Assembly (NCBI GenBank): GCA_026399515.1
Contig: JAPLQT010000117.1
Location: forward strand, 1 to 64,000
DNA from: Pseudomonadota bacterium
Lineage (GTDB): Bacteria; Pseudomonadota; Gammaproteobacteria; Burkholderiales; Rhodocyclaceae
Direction: 5' to 3'
DNA length: 64,000 nucleotides
Shown here: positions 17,842-27,181 of the stretch, piece after piece
Layout of the letters: each line of letters starts with the position of its first letter
How positions within the stretch are numbered: position 1 is the first letter of the stretch
Made by a program: the position numbers and the translations under genes
Notes under the pieces: model-generated
What the model was told of the DNA's origin: nothing
The model's database searches: none
The model's input: the letters and a program-made list of their open reading frames with translations, nothing else

Positions 17842-19470
17842 TCAGTCAACGCGCCGAATTCGGTCCAGTGCGGTTGGTTGCAACCCCGGGTGTGTGGCGA
17901 TGTACTGCTCCAGCGCCTCGACATCCAGCATTCCCGGCTTTCGATCACGCCCCTCCCGCAAGACTTGAAGTCCGCCGCCCCCGGCTGCGAGAAAGCTGTT
18001 GACTGTCACCCGGTAAGAAGTGGCCGGGTCCAGTGGCCTTCCATGCAGCGTCAGGCTGCCCGGAACCACACGCTGGTTCTTGCCTTGGCTGGCCGCCCAA
18101 CGGTACTGGAATCCCGTCGATACCTGTAGAAACTCACCGACTGAATTGTCGTTGCGCCATTGTTGCTCAAGCAACTGCCGGATTTGCTCGCCTGTGAGCG
18201 TCATCGTGACCAGATTGTTGCCAAAAGGTTGAAGGGCCGTGCGCACGCTGCCGGAATTGCCGAAGGCGATGACCGCGCCGCCATGTTCCGGAGCGGCCGT
18301 CGCGGCGAGCTGCGCATCGGCGACCAATTGGCCGCCTGAAGACGCTTCGCCGGCATTGTTCGCGCGCGTGAATGCGCCGCCAATCCGTCCAACAACCCTT
18401 CGTGCCAGTGGTTCTGCGAGCCTGTCGTAGATGGCGATCAGATCGGTCTGCGTCTTGTCCTTGGCGTACTTGTCGTTGCGGACGATGACATTGTCGGCTT
18501 TCGCGCTCAACACATCGCGAGTGTCGCGATCGATCCGCAGGTCGATCGCCGACACTATGGTGCCGTATTTGTCGCCGCTCGTGACGAGCCGCCCGTCGAT
18601 CGAGCATACATATGCTTGATGGGTGTGGCCGCTGATGATCACATCCACTGCCTTGTCCAGGCGGCCTACGATTTCGACGATGGGGCCGGAAATTCCCGGA
18701 CATTCGTTGTAATCACCCGTTGGCAGTCCGCCCTCGTGAATCAGCAGGACGATGGCTTCGATCCCTTGTGCGCGCAGTTCGGGCACCAGGCGATTGACTG
18801 TGTCGGCCTCGTCGTCGAAGCGCAGGCCTGCGATCCCGTTCGGGTTCACAAGGTCCGTGGTTCCCTTGAGCGTGAGCCCGATAAACGCCACCGGAATCCC
18901 GTCGAATTTCTTGACCCGGTAAGCCGGGAAAACCGTCCGTTGAGTGCGGGTGTCCCAGGTGCTCGCGGACAAATATTTGAAAGTGGCACCCTTGAACGCC
19001 AATGTACCCTTGCAGCCTTGCACCGGATGGCAACCGCCGTTCTGCTTGCGCAAGAGCTCATCGACTCCCGCATCGAATTCATGATTGCCGACCGCGCTCA
19101 TCTCGAGTCCCATCAGGCTGAGCGCTTCAATGGTCGGTTCGTCATGGAAGATCGACGATAGGAGCGGCGATGCGCCGATCAGGTCCCCGGCTGCGACGAA
19201 GACATGGTTGTCGTGGCCTTGCCGCAGTTCCTTGACTGCCGTCGACAGGTACTCCGCGCCTCCCGCGCTCACCATTACCGTTTTGGCGGCATCCCGAGGA
19301 TCTCGAATCCGGATTCCGCCGTCCGGCGGATACAAATTGCCGTGAAAGTCGTTGATGGCCAGTATACGTACCTGAACGGGAGCGCTCGACTGTGGGCGAT
19401 CGAGGCTGGCACAGGCAACGAGGTGCAGCGCCAGCGCAAACGCGGCCACCTGCCGTAAGGTCTTGAACAT
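17842..19470 (-). CDS. Exported 5'-nucleotidase / UDP-sugar hydrolase-like metallophosphatase
   Basis: The 542-residue protein has a signal with a lipobox-like LVAC near residue 19. It then has the calcineurin-like metallophosphatase domain: ILAINDFHGN, GNHEFDAGVDE and SGHTHQAY. The C-terminal 5'-nucleotidase domain follows, with FGNSGSVRTAL and the substrate-stacking region. UshA and related enzymes dephosphorylate nucleotides outside the inner membrane so the nucleosides can be imported. This fits the neighbouring nucleoside genes. The exact specificity is not readable. Confidence 0.88.
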   Translation of the reverse strand: MFKTLRQVAAFALALHLVACASLDRPQSSAPVQVRILAINDFHGNLYPPDGGIRIRDPRDAAKTVMVSAGGAEYLSTAVKELRQGHDNHVFVAAGDLIGASPLLSSIFHDEPTIEALSLMGLEMSAVGNHEFDAGVDELLRKQNGGCHPVQGCKGTLAFKGATFKYLSASTWDTRTQRTVFPAYRVKKFDGIPVAFIGLTLKGTTDLVNPNGIAGLRFDDEADTVNRLVPELRAQGIEAIVLLIHEGGLPTGDYNECPGISGPIVEIVGRLDKAVDVIISGHTHQAYVCSIDGRLVTSGDKYGTIVSAIDLRIDRDTRDVLSAKADNVIVRNDKYAKDKTQTDLIAIYDRLAEPLARRVVGRIGGAFTRANNAGEASSGGQLVADAQLAATAAPEHGGAVIAFGNSGSVRTALQPFGNNLVTMTLTGEQIRQLLEQQWRNDNSVGEFLQVSTGFQYRWAASQGKNQRVVPGSLTLHGRPLDPATSYRVTVNSFLAAGGGGLQVLREGRDRKPGMLDVEALEQYIATHPGLQPTALDRIRRVD

Positions 19471-19560
19471 GCGAATTCTCCGTATAGGTTATTCAGCGGA
19501 CAGCCATGGCATGGACGCCGGCCAGCCGCCCCGAGGTCTTATATTGCAAGGCTTCAGCGA

Positions 19561-20937
19561 TCAGCCGGCCTTCGCGACCAGTCGGTAGCATGGCTGGTAG
19601 TGCTTGCCCGGCAGCTTCATGCGATTGGCTGCCGCGAAGTAGGCGAGGAGACTGTCGAGCGCACCGACCAGCCGTGGTTCGCCGTGCAGCACGAACGGGC
19701 CATGCTTTTCAATTTCCATCTGACCCTGCTCCTTGACGTTGCCTGCGACAATGCCCGACAAAGCACGACGCAAATTCGCCGCAAGGACATGGCTCGGCCC
19801 GGGATAGAGGTCGAGCGCCGCCATGGATTCGTGCGTGGGTACGAAGGGCTGCTGGAAGTCGCGTTCGATGGTCAGCCGCCAGTTAAAGCTATAGGAATCG
19901 CCGGCTGCGTCGCGCTGGCGGCGCACGCGCTCGAGTCCTGAGGCCATTTCGCGCGCCACCGCCACCGGATCACCGGTGATGATGCGGTAACGTGCCTGGG
20001 CTGCTTTGCCCAGCGTCTGCTCAATCAGTTGGTCTACTCGGGCGAAGTAGCTGGCGGCATTGGCGGGCCCGGTAAGGATAAACGGCAGCTCGATGTTGGC
20101 GTTGTCCGGATGCAACAAGATGCCGAGCAAGTAGAGAATTTCCTCCATCGTTCCGGCGCCTCCCGGGAGAACGATGATTCCGTGGCCAAGCCGGACGAAG
20201 GCTTCAAGACGCTTTTCGATGTCGGGCAGGATCACCAGCTTGTTGGTGATCGGGTTTGGCGCCTCCGCCGCGATGATGCCGGGTTCGGTGATGCCGACGT
20301 AGCGGCCGTTGCGGCGACGCTGCTTGGAATGGGCGATCGCCGCTCCCTTCATCGGTCCCTTCATCGCCCCGGGTCCGCAGCCGGTACAGATGTCGAGTCC
20401 GCGCAATCCCAGCTCGTAGCCGACCAGCTTCGAATATTCGTATTCCCCCCGCGAAATCGAATGACCACCCCAGCAGACCACCAGGCTGGGTGCCTCGATC
20501 GGCTTCAGCGCGTTGGCGTTGCGCAGGATGTTGAACACCGCGTCGGTGGTTCCTCCGCGGGTACCCAGGTCGAAACGCGGGTGATCGAGGATTTCGTCGA
20601 CCACGAAGACGATGTCGCGCAACACGGAAAACAGATGCTCGCGGATGCCCTCGATCAGCACGCCATCGACGAAGGCCTGGGCCGGCGCGCCGGCCAGGTT
20701 GATTTGCACGCCGCTGGCATGTTCCGCCACGTCGACGTCGAACGTTGAATAACGGCGCAGTAATTCGCGCCCGTCGTCGAGGTCGCTGCCACTCGCCAGG
20801 ACCGCGAGGCAGCAACTGCGAAACAGCGGATAGAGGCCGCTGTGCCCGCGGTCGAGGAGGCGCGCCACCTCGGCCCGGGAAAGGACGCTCCAGTGCCCAC
20901 TCGGGGCAATCGCCGCATCGATAATTGGGTAGGTCAT
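19561..20937 (-). CDS. ppnN: Nucleotide 5'-monophosphate nucleosidase (LOG family)
   Basis: The 458-residue protein matches PpnN (formerly YgdH). It has an N-terminal domain, the central LOG Rossmann-like domain with CTGCGPGAMKGPMKGAAIAH and LPGGAGTMEEILYLLG, and a C-terminal extension. PpnN cleaves nucleoside monophosphates to the base and ribose-5-phosphate and in E. coli is controlled by (p)ppGpp. It lies between the 5'-nucleotidase and the TonB-dependent receptor, adding an intracellular route from nucleotide to base in this salvage region. Confidence 0.9.
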   Translation of the reverse strand: MTYPIIDAAIAPSGHWSVLSRAEVARLLDRGHSGLYPLFRSCCLAVLASGSDLDDGRELLRRYSTFDVDVAEHASGVQINLAGAPAQAFVDGVLIEGIREHLFSVLRDIVFVVDEILDHPRFDLGTRGGTTDAVFNILRNANALKPIEAPSLVVCWGGHSISRGEYEYSKLVGYELGLRGLDICTGCGPGAMKGPMKGAAIAHSKQRRRNGRYVGITEPGIIAAEAPNPITNKLVILPDIEKRLEAFVRLGHGIIVLPGGAGTMEEILYLLGILLHPDNANIELPFILTGPANAASYFARVDQLIEQTLGKAAQARYRIITGDPVAVAREMASGLERVRRQRDAAGDSYSFNWRLTIERDFQQPFVPTHESMAALDLYPGPSHVLAANLRRALSGIVAGNVKEQGQMEIEKHGPFVLHGEPRLVGALDSLLAYFAAANRMKLPGKHYQPCYRLVAKAG

Positions 20938-21459
20938 TGCATTTTCTCGAGGAGTTGCAGTTGAGGTTTTGTCGTGCGCATATCCGACGCATTCTGTCGG
21001 CTTCTTTGTAGCGCTGAGCGCATGGCGGTTATCCCAACGATGGGGCCGAAAGACAGTTCAGCGGCATTCGCCGTGGAGGGATTCACCTGGAGAATCAACA
21101 GCAAAGAAGGCAGGGGGCAGCGCGTCACGGGAGTCTGGCAATTTTCGTGAATCGGGAGTTTGCGGAATCAGGACGAATGTTGATCAAGGACACGCTCATC
21201 GAATCAAAAAAGCTCGTGCCGAATTTTAACTGGTATGTAACAATATGTACGCACAATCTCATCTATCCTACGGCAAGCCCGTTTTGCGACTTTGAGCATC
21301 CACCAACTAGCCGGCGAACCTTGCATCGGGGAGTTACACCGATGCGTTCGCGCGAAAAACTGGCTCGGCGAGCGCCGGGCCAGGATTATTGGCAGCGAAG
21401 GCCAAGCACCTGCGTTCCCTCTCGAAGAATTGACCAATACACACTAAGGAGTACTTTCA
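20938..21459. other. 522-base gene-free region between divergent ppnN and TonB receptor genes
   Basis: I see no convincing gene here. The region is more AT-rich than its neighbours around 21200-21300 and must hold the promoters for ppnN (minus) and the receptor (plus). A dyad with 7-base arms (GCATCGG / CCGATGC, 21323-21329 and 21339-21345) could be an operator or the stem of a leader structure. A strong ribosome site (AAGGAG) precedes the receptor ATG. No purine riboswitch core was recognised. Confidence 0.5.
21323..21345. promoter_or_regulatory. Dyad upstream of the TonB receptor gene
   Basis: Two 7-base arms (GCATCGG and CCGATGC) are separated by 9 bases, about 115 bases upstream of the receptor start. 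The symmetry suits a dimeric repressor site or an RNA hairpin. Which, if either, cannot be decided from one copy. Confidence 0.3.
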
Positions 21460-23859
21460 ATGCATTTCATATCTCAACAGCATCCCCATCTTCGTCTGAG
21501 AACGCTTGCCGTCGCCTGCCAACTCGCTTGTTTGGCGGTTGGCGCTGCTCATGCGCAACAACAAGGCGACGCGGCAAAAGCGCCGGACACCCCCCAGGTG
21601 ATTATTACCGCCAAGAAGCTTGGCATGGGCCTAATGGTGGCTGAGGACGCGCCCAAAGCGCGCTCGACGATTACTGCCGAAGAGCTTGAAAAACAACGTC
21701 CATCGGGGAATGCGTATGAGGCGCTCCAGATGTTGCCCTCCGTGAATAGTTACAATCATGATGCTACGGGACTGTTTGGTGGTGGTCTGACACTGCGTGG
21801 TTTCAACAGCGACCAAATTGGTGCAACGATCAACGGCGTGCCGGTGAATGATTCGGGCAACTTCGCCGTCTTCCCGCAGGAATATGTCGACCAGGAGAAT
21901 ACCTGCTCAGAATTTGTGACCCAGGGTTCGACTGATGTGGACTCACCGCAGGTGGGCGCCACAGGCGGCAACTTCGGCATCACTACCTGCGACCCTGAAG
22001 ACAAGCGCCGGGTGCGTGTTATGCAGTCTATCGGTCAGTTGAACTTCTACAAGACCTTTGCACGTTTCGATACCGGCCGTTGGTCGGACGACCGCTCCAA
22101 GTTTTTTATCTCGGCTTCTCATGCCGAGACCGACAAGTGGAAAGGCCTGGGCAAGGCCAAGCGTGATCACGTCGATGCCGGATTTAATTACGACTGGGAC
22201 CGTTTTAACTATGTTCACGCCACCTTCCTCTACAATGAGGCGGTGAACAACAACATCCTCAGCTACAGTCTCGCGGATCTGGTCAAGAATGGCTATTACT
22301 ACGACTATACGACGGTCTTTCCCGGACACTTAACGGGAGTGAATGGCACGGCACAGAAGGAGACGGCGGCAAGTCCCCAGTACTATGGTTTGTCGCTCAA
22401 CCCGTTCCGGAATCTGATTGGGTCGGCAACCGTTAAGGTTCGTTTGTCTGAAGACACGGACCTGAAATTTGTGCCCTATGTCTGGTACGGATTTGGTACA
22501 GGCGGTGTTCAGCAGCGTTTGCAGTCAGAATCCGCATTCTACAACCGAGCCACCGGCAAGCTAGACGGCAAAGTGGACCTAAACGGCGACGGCGACACGC
22601 TTGACTCCGTAATCGTGGCCAACAGTTCATTGACGAAGACTTTGCGCCCCGGCATGCAATTATCGCTAACGAAGGCTATCGGTAACCACACCCTGTTGGG
22701 GGGGTTCTGGTATGAGCGTGCTCGACACGAACAAACGGGACCAATGGTGGCGGTGACTAACGACGGTAATCCGGTCGACGACTTCCTGCAGGGCAACCAG
22801 ATTCTGCGCCCGGACGGAACCCCGTTCCAGTCACGCGATACGAAGACGATTTCGACCGCCTATCAATTTTATCTTCAGGACACCGTCAGGGTGCTGAACG
22901 ATCAAGGCTCGATCAATTTTGGTGTCCGTACGCCAAAGGTGAAACGTGACTTCACCAGCTATGCCAACGAGGGCACGAATTCCCTGATTGCTTATCACAT
23001 GGCGCCGACCTACTCGGATGTATTGCCGCAACTAGGCGCGAGCTACAACTTTACCAAGTCTGACCTGCTGTTCGCCTCATTGGCCAAGAATATGAAGGTG
23101 CCGCCGAACTTTGCCTATTTTCCAAGCAACGGCAATGTCACCTTCGTTAACGGCCAGGCAGTGCTGGCTTCGGATGTGAAACCGGAAGTGTCCTACAACC
23201 TGGATGCCGGTTACCGGCATCAGGACAGCAACTTTATCGCCACCGTTACAGTGTTCTCGGTTGACTATCGAGACCGCCAGGCCACGGCAATCGATCCGCT
23301 CTCACAGCTGTCGTCGCTCACCAATGTGGGCAAAGTGAAGACTCAAGGCTTCGAACTCGAAGCAGGCAATACCCCGGTTCATGGCTGGTCGTTCTATGGT
23401 TCCTTCGGATACACCAAGTCCGAGATCAAAGACATTCTGCAACTGACGTCAACCGCCGCGCTGAACTTGGCAGGGAAGGAAATGCCGATGACGCCAAAGC
23501 TCTTGGCCGGCGTTTCGGCAGAGTACCAGGATGGCCCGTTCTACACCCGTCTAAAGGTCAGGAAGACCGGCAAGCAGTATGCTACCCTCATGAACGATGA
23601 GGAAGTACCAGGTTATACGACTGTCGGCCTGGATGCCGGCTACACATTCCCCAACACGGGTATTTTTAAGCGCCCAAAACTGTCCCTGAATCTCAGCAAT
23701 CTGACTAATGCCCAGTACCGTAATCCGTCGTCGAACAGCGTGACCAACGCGCTGGCTTACGGCACAAGCGGTAAGCCGGACTTCGTGTCGGCCAAGACAG
23801 TGTTCTACTATATGGGTGCCCCGCGTTTCGCGTCGGCCACAATGTCTGTCGATTTCTAG
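21460..23859 (+). CDS. TonB-dependent outer-membrane receptor, candidate nucleoside/nucleotide importer
   Basis: The 799-residue protein has a signal peptide ending at AHAQ (about residue 28), then a plug domain with LQMLPSVNSYNHDATGLFGG, LRGFNSDQIGATINGVPVND and a following TGGNFGITT. A 22-strand-type barrel ends in a terminal Phe (ATMSVDF). It would import a ligand across the outer membrane with TonB-ExbBD energy. Genes on both sides are nucleoside and nucleotide salvage genes, all in one orientation downstream. A nucleoside- or nucleotide-type ligand is therefore inferred from context, not shown by any residue. A strong terminator follows. Confidence 0.88.
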   Translation: MHFISQQHPHLRLRTLAVACQLACLAVGAAHAQQQGDAAKAPDTPQVIITAKKLGMGLMVAEDAPKARSTITAEELEKQRPSGNAYEALQMLPSVNSYNHDATGLFGGGLTLRGFNSDQIGATINGVPVNDSGNFAVFPQEYVDQENTCSEFVTQGSTDVDSPQVGATGGNFGITTCDPEDKRRVRVMQSIGQLNFYKTFARFDTGRWSDDRSKFFISASHAETDKWKGLGKAKRDHVDAGFNYDWDRFNYVHATFLYNEAVNNNILSYSLADLVKNGYYYDYTTVFPGHLTGVNGTAQKETAASPQYYGLSLNPFRNLIGSATVKVRLSEDTDLKFVPYVWYGFGTGGVQQRLQSESAFYNRATGKLDGKVDLNGDGDTLDSVIVANSSLTKTLRPGMQLSLTKAIGNHTLLGGFWYERARHEQTGPMVAVTNDGNPVDDFLQGNQILRPDGTPFQSRDTKTISTAYQFYLQDTVRVLNDQGSINFGVRTPKVKRDFTSYANEGTNSLIAYHMAPTYSDVLPQLGASYNFTKSDLLFASLAKNMKVPPNFAYFPSNGNVTFVNGQAVLASDVKPEVSYNLDAGYRHQDSNFIATVTVFSVDYRDRQATAIDPLSQLSSLTNVGKVKTQGFELEAGNTPVHGWSFYGSFGYTKSEIKDILQLTSTAALNLAGKEMPMTPKLLAGVSAEYQDGPFYTRLKVRKTGKQYATLMNDEEVPGYTTVGLDAGYTFPNTGIFKRPKLSLNLSNLTNAQYRNPSSNSVTNALAYGTSGKPDFVSAKTVFYYMGAPRFASATMSVDF

Positions 23860-23872
23860 TCGTGTAATCGAC

Positions 23873-23896
23873 GGGATGCGGGCCAACCTGCATCCC
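23873..23896 (+). repeat. Hairpin after the TonB receptor stop
   Basis: The arms GGGATGC and GCATCCC (7 bp, 10-base loop) lie 14 bases after the stop codon and just before the stronger terminator hairpin. It could protect the receptor mRNA 3' end. Confidence 0.5.
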
Positions 23897-23921
23897 GCCT
23901 GAGCATTTGGCACCAAAAACG

Positions 23922-23955
23922 CTCCACATCGCAAGCATTGCGATGTGGAGTTTTT
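23922..23955 (+). terminator. Rho-independent terminator after the TonB receptor
   Basis: A 13-bp perfect stem (CTCCACATCGCAA / TTGCGATGTGGAG) with a 3-base loop is followed directly by TTTTT. This is a textbook intrinsic terminator about 65 bases after the receptor stop. It separates the receptor from the deaminase gene that follows, so the two are probably transcribed from different promoters, or the deaminase depends on read-through. Confidence 0.9.
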
Positions 23956-24030
23956 GCTAACATCAGCCGCCCGGTGAAGCATTGATTTTCACAGCGACTG
24001 GATGCGGCCACCCCCGCGATTGGAGTCCTG

Positions 24031-25074
24031 ATGACCGGTGTGATTGACTCATCGCGCCTACCCGAGCTGCTTCGTGCCATGCCCAAGGCCGAGCTGCACA
24101 TGCACATCGAAGGCTCGCTGGAACCTGAGCTGATTTTCGAAATGGCGCGACGTAACGCCGTGTCGCTGAACTACCCAACGGTAGAAGCATTGCGTGACGC
24201 CTATGTTTTCGACGACCTGCAAAATTTCCTGGATATCTACCACGTGGGCACCAAGGTGCTCAAGACCGAGCAGGATTTCTACGAGATGACCGGCGCCTAT
24301 CTGGCGCGTGCCCGGACCGACAACGTGCTGCATGCCGAGATTTTCATCGACACCCAGACCCATATAAACCATGGGCAGAGTGCGGAGACGGTCATCAACG
24401 GTTTGTATCGGGCATGTTCGGAGGCACCCACAAGATACGGAATGACCGCGTCGCTGATCCTGTGCTTCCTGCGCAACCTGAGTGAGCGCGAGGCCTTCGA
24501 GTGTCTGGAACAGGCACTGCCGCTACGCGACAAGATCGTCGGCATCGGGCTTGCGTCCGGCGAAATAGGCAACCCGCCGGAAAAGTTTACGCGGGTTTTT
24601 GCCCGTGCCCGGGAGTTGGGCTTCAGGCTGGTCGCGCACGCGGGAGAGGAGGCTCCACCCGCCTACATCTGGGGCGCGCTGGACGCATTGAAAGTGGAAC
24701 GCATCGACCATGGTGTGCAGGCCACGCAAGACAGCGCGCTGATGCAGCGTCTCGTCCGTGACCGTGTGCCGCTCACGGTCTGCCCGCTTTCCAACATCAA
24801 GTTGAAGGTATTCCCCAGCTTGGCGCGGCACAATCTGCGACAGATGCTGGATGCCGGTATCGTCGCCACCATCAATTCGGATGACCCAGCCTACTTCGGC
24901 GGCTACATCAACGAAAACTTCTCCCAAACTTTTGCGGCGCTGGCGATGGACTCGCGGCATGCATACCAATTGGCCAGAAACAGTTTTGAGGTCAGCTTTT
25001 TGGATGCGGGAACCAAACGCCGTTATGTGGACCAGTTGGACGCCGTTTTCGAACAATTTGCCGCACCGAATTAG
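24031..25074 (+). CDS. Adenosine/adenine deaminase
   Basis: The 347-residue zinc deaminase belongs to the adenosine deaminase superfamily. Metal and catalytic residues appear as ELHMHIEGSLEPEL (HxH, residues 21-34), VAHAGEEAPP, ERIDHGVQ and SDDPAYFGGY. Several segments, such as LTVCPLSNIKLKVF, resemble the adenine deaminase (Aah1-like) branch more than E. coli Add, so adenine may be the true substrate. It starts the run of catabolic genes and lies 15 bases before the nucleoside phosphorylase gene. The ribosome site is TGGAG. Confidence 0.87.
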   Translation: MTGVIDSSRLPELLRAMPKAELHMHIEGSLEPELIFEMARRNAVSLNYPTVEALRDAYVFDDLQNFLDIYHVGTKVLKTEQDFYEMTGAYLARARTDNVLHAEIFIDTQTHINHGQSAETVINGLYRACSEAPTRYGMTASLILCFLRNLSEREAFECLEQALPLRDKIVGIGLASGEIGNPPEKFTRVFARARELGFRLVAHAGEEAPPAYIWGALDALKVERIDHGVQATQDSALMQRLVRDRVPLTVCPLSNIKLKVFPSLARHNLRQMLDAGIVATINSDDPAYFGGYINENFSQTFAALAMDSRHAYQLARNSFEVSFLDAGTKRRYVDQLDAVFEQFAAPN

Positions 25075-25089
25075 GAAAGGGTGGGCGCA

Positions 25090-25932
25090 ATGGTGAACGA
25101 TCTTGCATTCGAAGCGGCGCAGACCATACGCACCAGAAGGCCAGACTTTCTGCCGCGCGCCGCCATCATTCTCGGATCCGGCCTGGGATCGCTCGCCGAC
25201 CGGATGGAAGACGCATCGTCGATTGGTTTTGGCGACCTCGCGGGCTTTCCTGTATCGACCGTGCAGGGTCACGCCGGTGAACTGGTGCTCGGCAAGCTGT
25301 CCGGGGTACCCGTGGCCTGTTTGAAGGGGCGTGCCCATTACTACGAGGGCTACGGTGCGGGCGTCATGACCAGCGCGGTGCGAACTCTCAAGTTGCTGGG
25401 ATGTGAGCTGCTGCTTGCCACCTGCGCCGCGGGATCCCTGCGGGTCGAGGTGGAAGCGGGAAGTCTGGTGGCGATTACAGACCACATCAATTTGTTGCCG
25501 GGTACCCCGCTGATTGGCCCCAACGACGATCGCTTCGGACCGCGCTTTTTCAGCATGGCCAACGCCTACGATCAAGCACTGCGCGACATCCTGAAAGCGA
25601 CGGCAGCGGCCAAGCAGATCAGCCTGCATGAGGGCGTGTATCTGGCATGCCCGGGGCCGAATTTCGAGACAGCCGCGGAAATCCGGATGATGCGCACGTT
25701 GGGCGCCGACCTGGTGGGCATGTCGATGGTGCCGGAGGTGATTTCGGCACGCCACTGCGGGCTGCGGGTAGTCGGTGTCGCGGTTGTCACCAACCTCGCC
25801 GAGGGATTGACGACTGTGGCGCTCACCCATGAACAGACTTTGGAAAACGCAGCCATGGCTACCACGGACCTTGTCGCGCTGATTCACGCCTTTGTCCAAC
25901 GCATTGCACAATCGGCGACAATACCGACCTGA
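25090..25932 (+). CDS. punA: Purine nucleoside phosphorylase (trimeric type)
   Basis: The approximately 280-residue enzyme converts purine (deoxy)nucleosides and phosphate to base and (deoxy)ribose-1-phosphate. Motifs are ILGSGLGSLAD (phosphate loop), GRAHYYEGY and the signature PNFETAAEIRMMRTLGADLV ahead of GMSMVPEVISARH. Its length and motifs fit the trimeric PNP/XapA class rather than hexameric DeoD. The ATG at 25090 is preferred over a GTG at 25081 because of spacing from AGGAAAGG. Its product feeds DeoB directly downstream. Confidence 0.9.
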   Translation: MVNDLAFEAAQTIRTRRPDFLPRAAIILGSGLGSLADRMEDASSIGFGDLAGFPVSTVQGHAGELVLGKLSGVPVACLKGRAHYYEGYGAGVMTSAVRTLKLLGCELLLATCAAGSLRVEVEAGSLVAITDHINLLPGTPLIGPNDDRFGPRFFSMANAYDQALRDILKATAAAKQISLHEGVYLACPGPNFETAAEIRMMRTLGADLVGMSMVPEVISARHCGLRVVGVAVVTNLAEGLTTVALTHEQTLENAAMATTDLVALIHAFVQRIAQSATIPT

Positions 25933-25978
25933 ATCCTGGCAAGCCGCCACGATCCACCGAACACGGCGTAGTGTGTAA

Positions 25979-27181
25979 ATGACGAGAGCCTTTATCCTGC
26001 TGATGGACTCCTTTGGTATCGGGGCAACTCCCGACGCGCAAGCGTTTGGCGATGCCGGCGCCGATACGCTGGGACACATTGCGGATTGGGCCGACAGACA
26101 GGGAACGCCACTCGACTTGCCGCAACTGGAGAGCCTCGGTCTCGGGGCCGCCGCGATGACTGCCTCCGGCCAGTGGCCGGCCGGGTTCACGATGCGCGGG
26201 GGATTCGTTGGTGCCTATGGTGCGGCCAGGGAGCGCTCCACCGGAAAGGATACGCAGAGTGGGCATTGGGAGATTGCGGGTCTTCCGGTTGAATTCGAAT
26301 GGGGTTACTTTCGGCCGGCGACACCCTCCGCACCGTCGTTTCCGAAGGAATTGACGGATGCACTGGAATCACGCACAGGTGTCGCCGGCTTCCTGGGCAA
26401 TTGTCATGCGTCCGGCACCGAAATCATCAATCTGCTGGGTGATGAACATTGTGCCACCGGCAAACTCATCATCTACACCTCGGCGGACTCGGTGTTCCAG
26501 ATCGCCGCGCACGAGGAACACTTTGGTCTCGAGCGCTTGTACGCTGTCTGCGCCGCCGCATTCGAGCTGGTCAGGCCATACAACATCGGGCGCGTGATAG
26601 CGCGGCCTTTTGTGGGGGCCGATGGCAAGTATCGGCGTACCGAGAACCGTCACGACTATGCCGTGGCGCCACATGGCCCCACGCTCCTCGACCATGTGTC
26701 AAACGCGGGAGGCGAGGTCATCGCGTTGGGCAAGATCAGCGACATTTTTGCAGGTCGGGGCGTGTCTCGCGCCATCAAAGGATCGGGCAACATGGCCCTG
26801 TTCGATGCCCTGTTGGCGGCGATGGTTGAGGCTGGGGATGGCTCGCTGACTTTCGTCAATTTCGTCGACTTCGACCAACAGTTTGGTCACCGGCGGGATG
26901 TCACGGGTTATGCTCAGGCGTTGCGCGAGTTCGATTCGAGACTGCCCGAGTTCATGGCGAAACTGCGCCCCGGAGACCTGGCGGTGATCACTGCCGACCA
27001 TGGATGCGACCCGACGTGGCGAGGCTCGGATCACACCAGGGAACATATTCCGATGTTGTTTTTTGGTCCGGACGTTCCAAGCCGCGCGCTGAACATTTCG
27101 ACCAGTTTTTCCGACATCGGCCAGACGCTGGCCCACCATCTTCGCCTTCCTCCTCTCGTTCACGGACAAAGCGTTCTATGA
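25979..27181 (+). CDS. deoB: Phosphopentomutase
   Basis: The 400-residue alkaline-phosphatase-superfamily enzyme converts (deoxy)ribose-1-phosphate to the 5-phosphate. N-terminal metal and nucleophile motifs are [13 protein letters not shown] and GADTLGHIA, with the phosphothreonine in [13 protein letters not shown]-terminal metal ligands are in [20 protein letters not shown]. The length is normal. Its stop overlaps the deoC start in an ATGA. Confidence 0.94.
   Translation: MTRAFILLMDSFGIGATPDAQAFGDAGADTLGHIADWADRQGTPLDLPQLESLGLGAAAMTASGQWPAGFTMRGGFVGAYGAARERSTGKDTQSGHWEIAGLPVEFEWGYFRPATPSAPSFPKELTDALESRTGVAGFLGNCHASGTEIINLLGDEHCATGKLIIYTSADSVFQIAAHEEHFGLERLYAVCAAAFELVRPYNIGRVIARPFVGADGKYRRTENRHDYAVAPHGPTLLDHVSNAGGEVIALGKISDIFAGRGVSRAIKGSGNMALFDALLAAMVEAGDGSLTFVNFVDFDQQFGHRRDVTGYAQALREFDSRLPEFMAKLRPGDLAVITADHGCDPTWRGSDHTREHIPMLFFGPDVPSRALNISTSFSDIGQTLAHHLRLPPLVHGQSVL

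Noticed and set aside
24523-26190. 555-codon frame opposite the deaminase and punA
   Set aside because: Antisense shadow spanning two well supported genes and their gap; no family pattern.
27004-27177. N-terminal extension of deoC
   Set aside because: It lies wholly inside deoB, is Arg/Ser/Pro-rich and unlike any aldolase; the ATG at 27178 overlaps the deoB stop and matches the family start.
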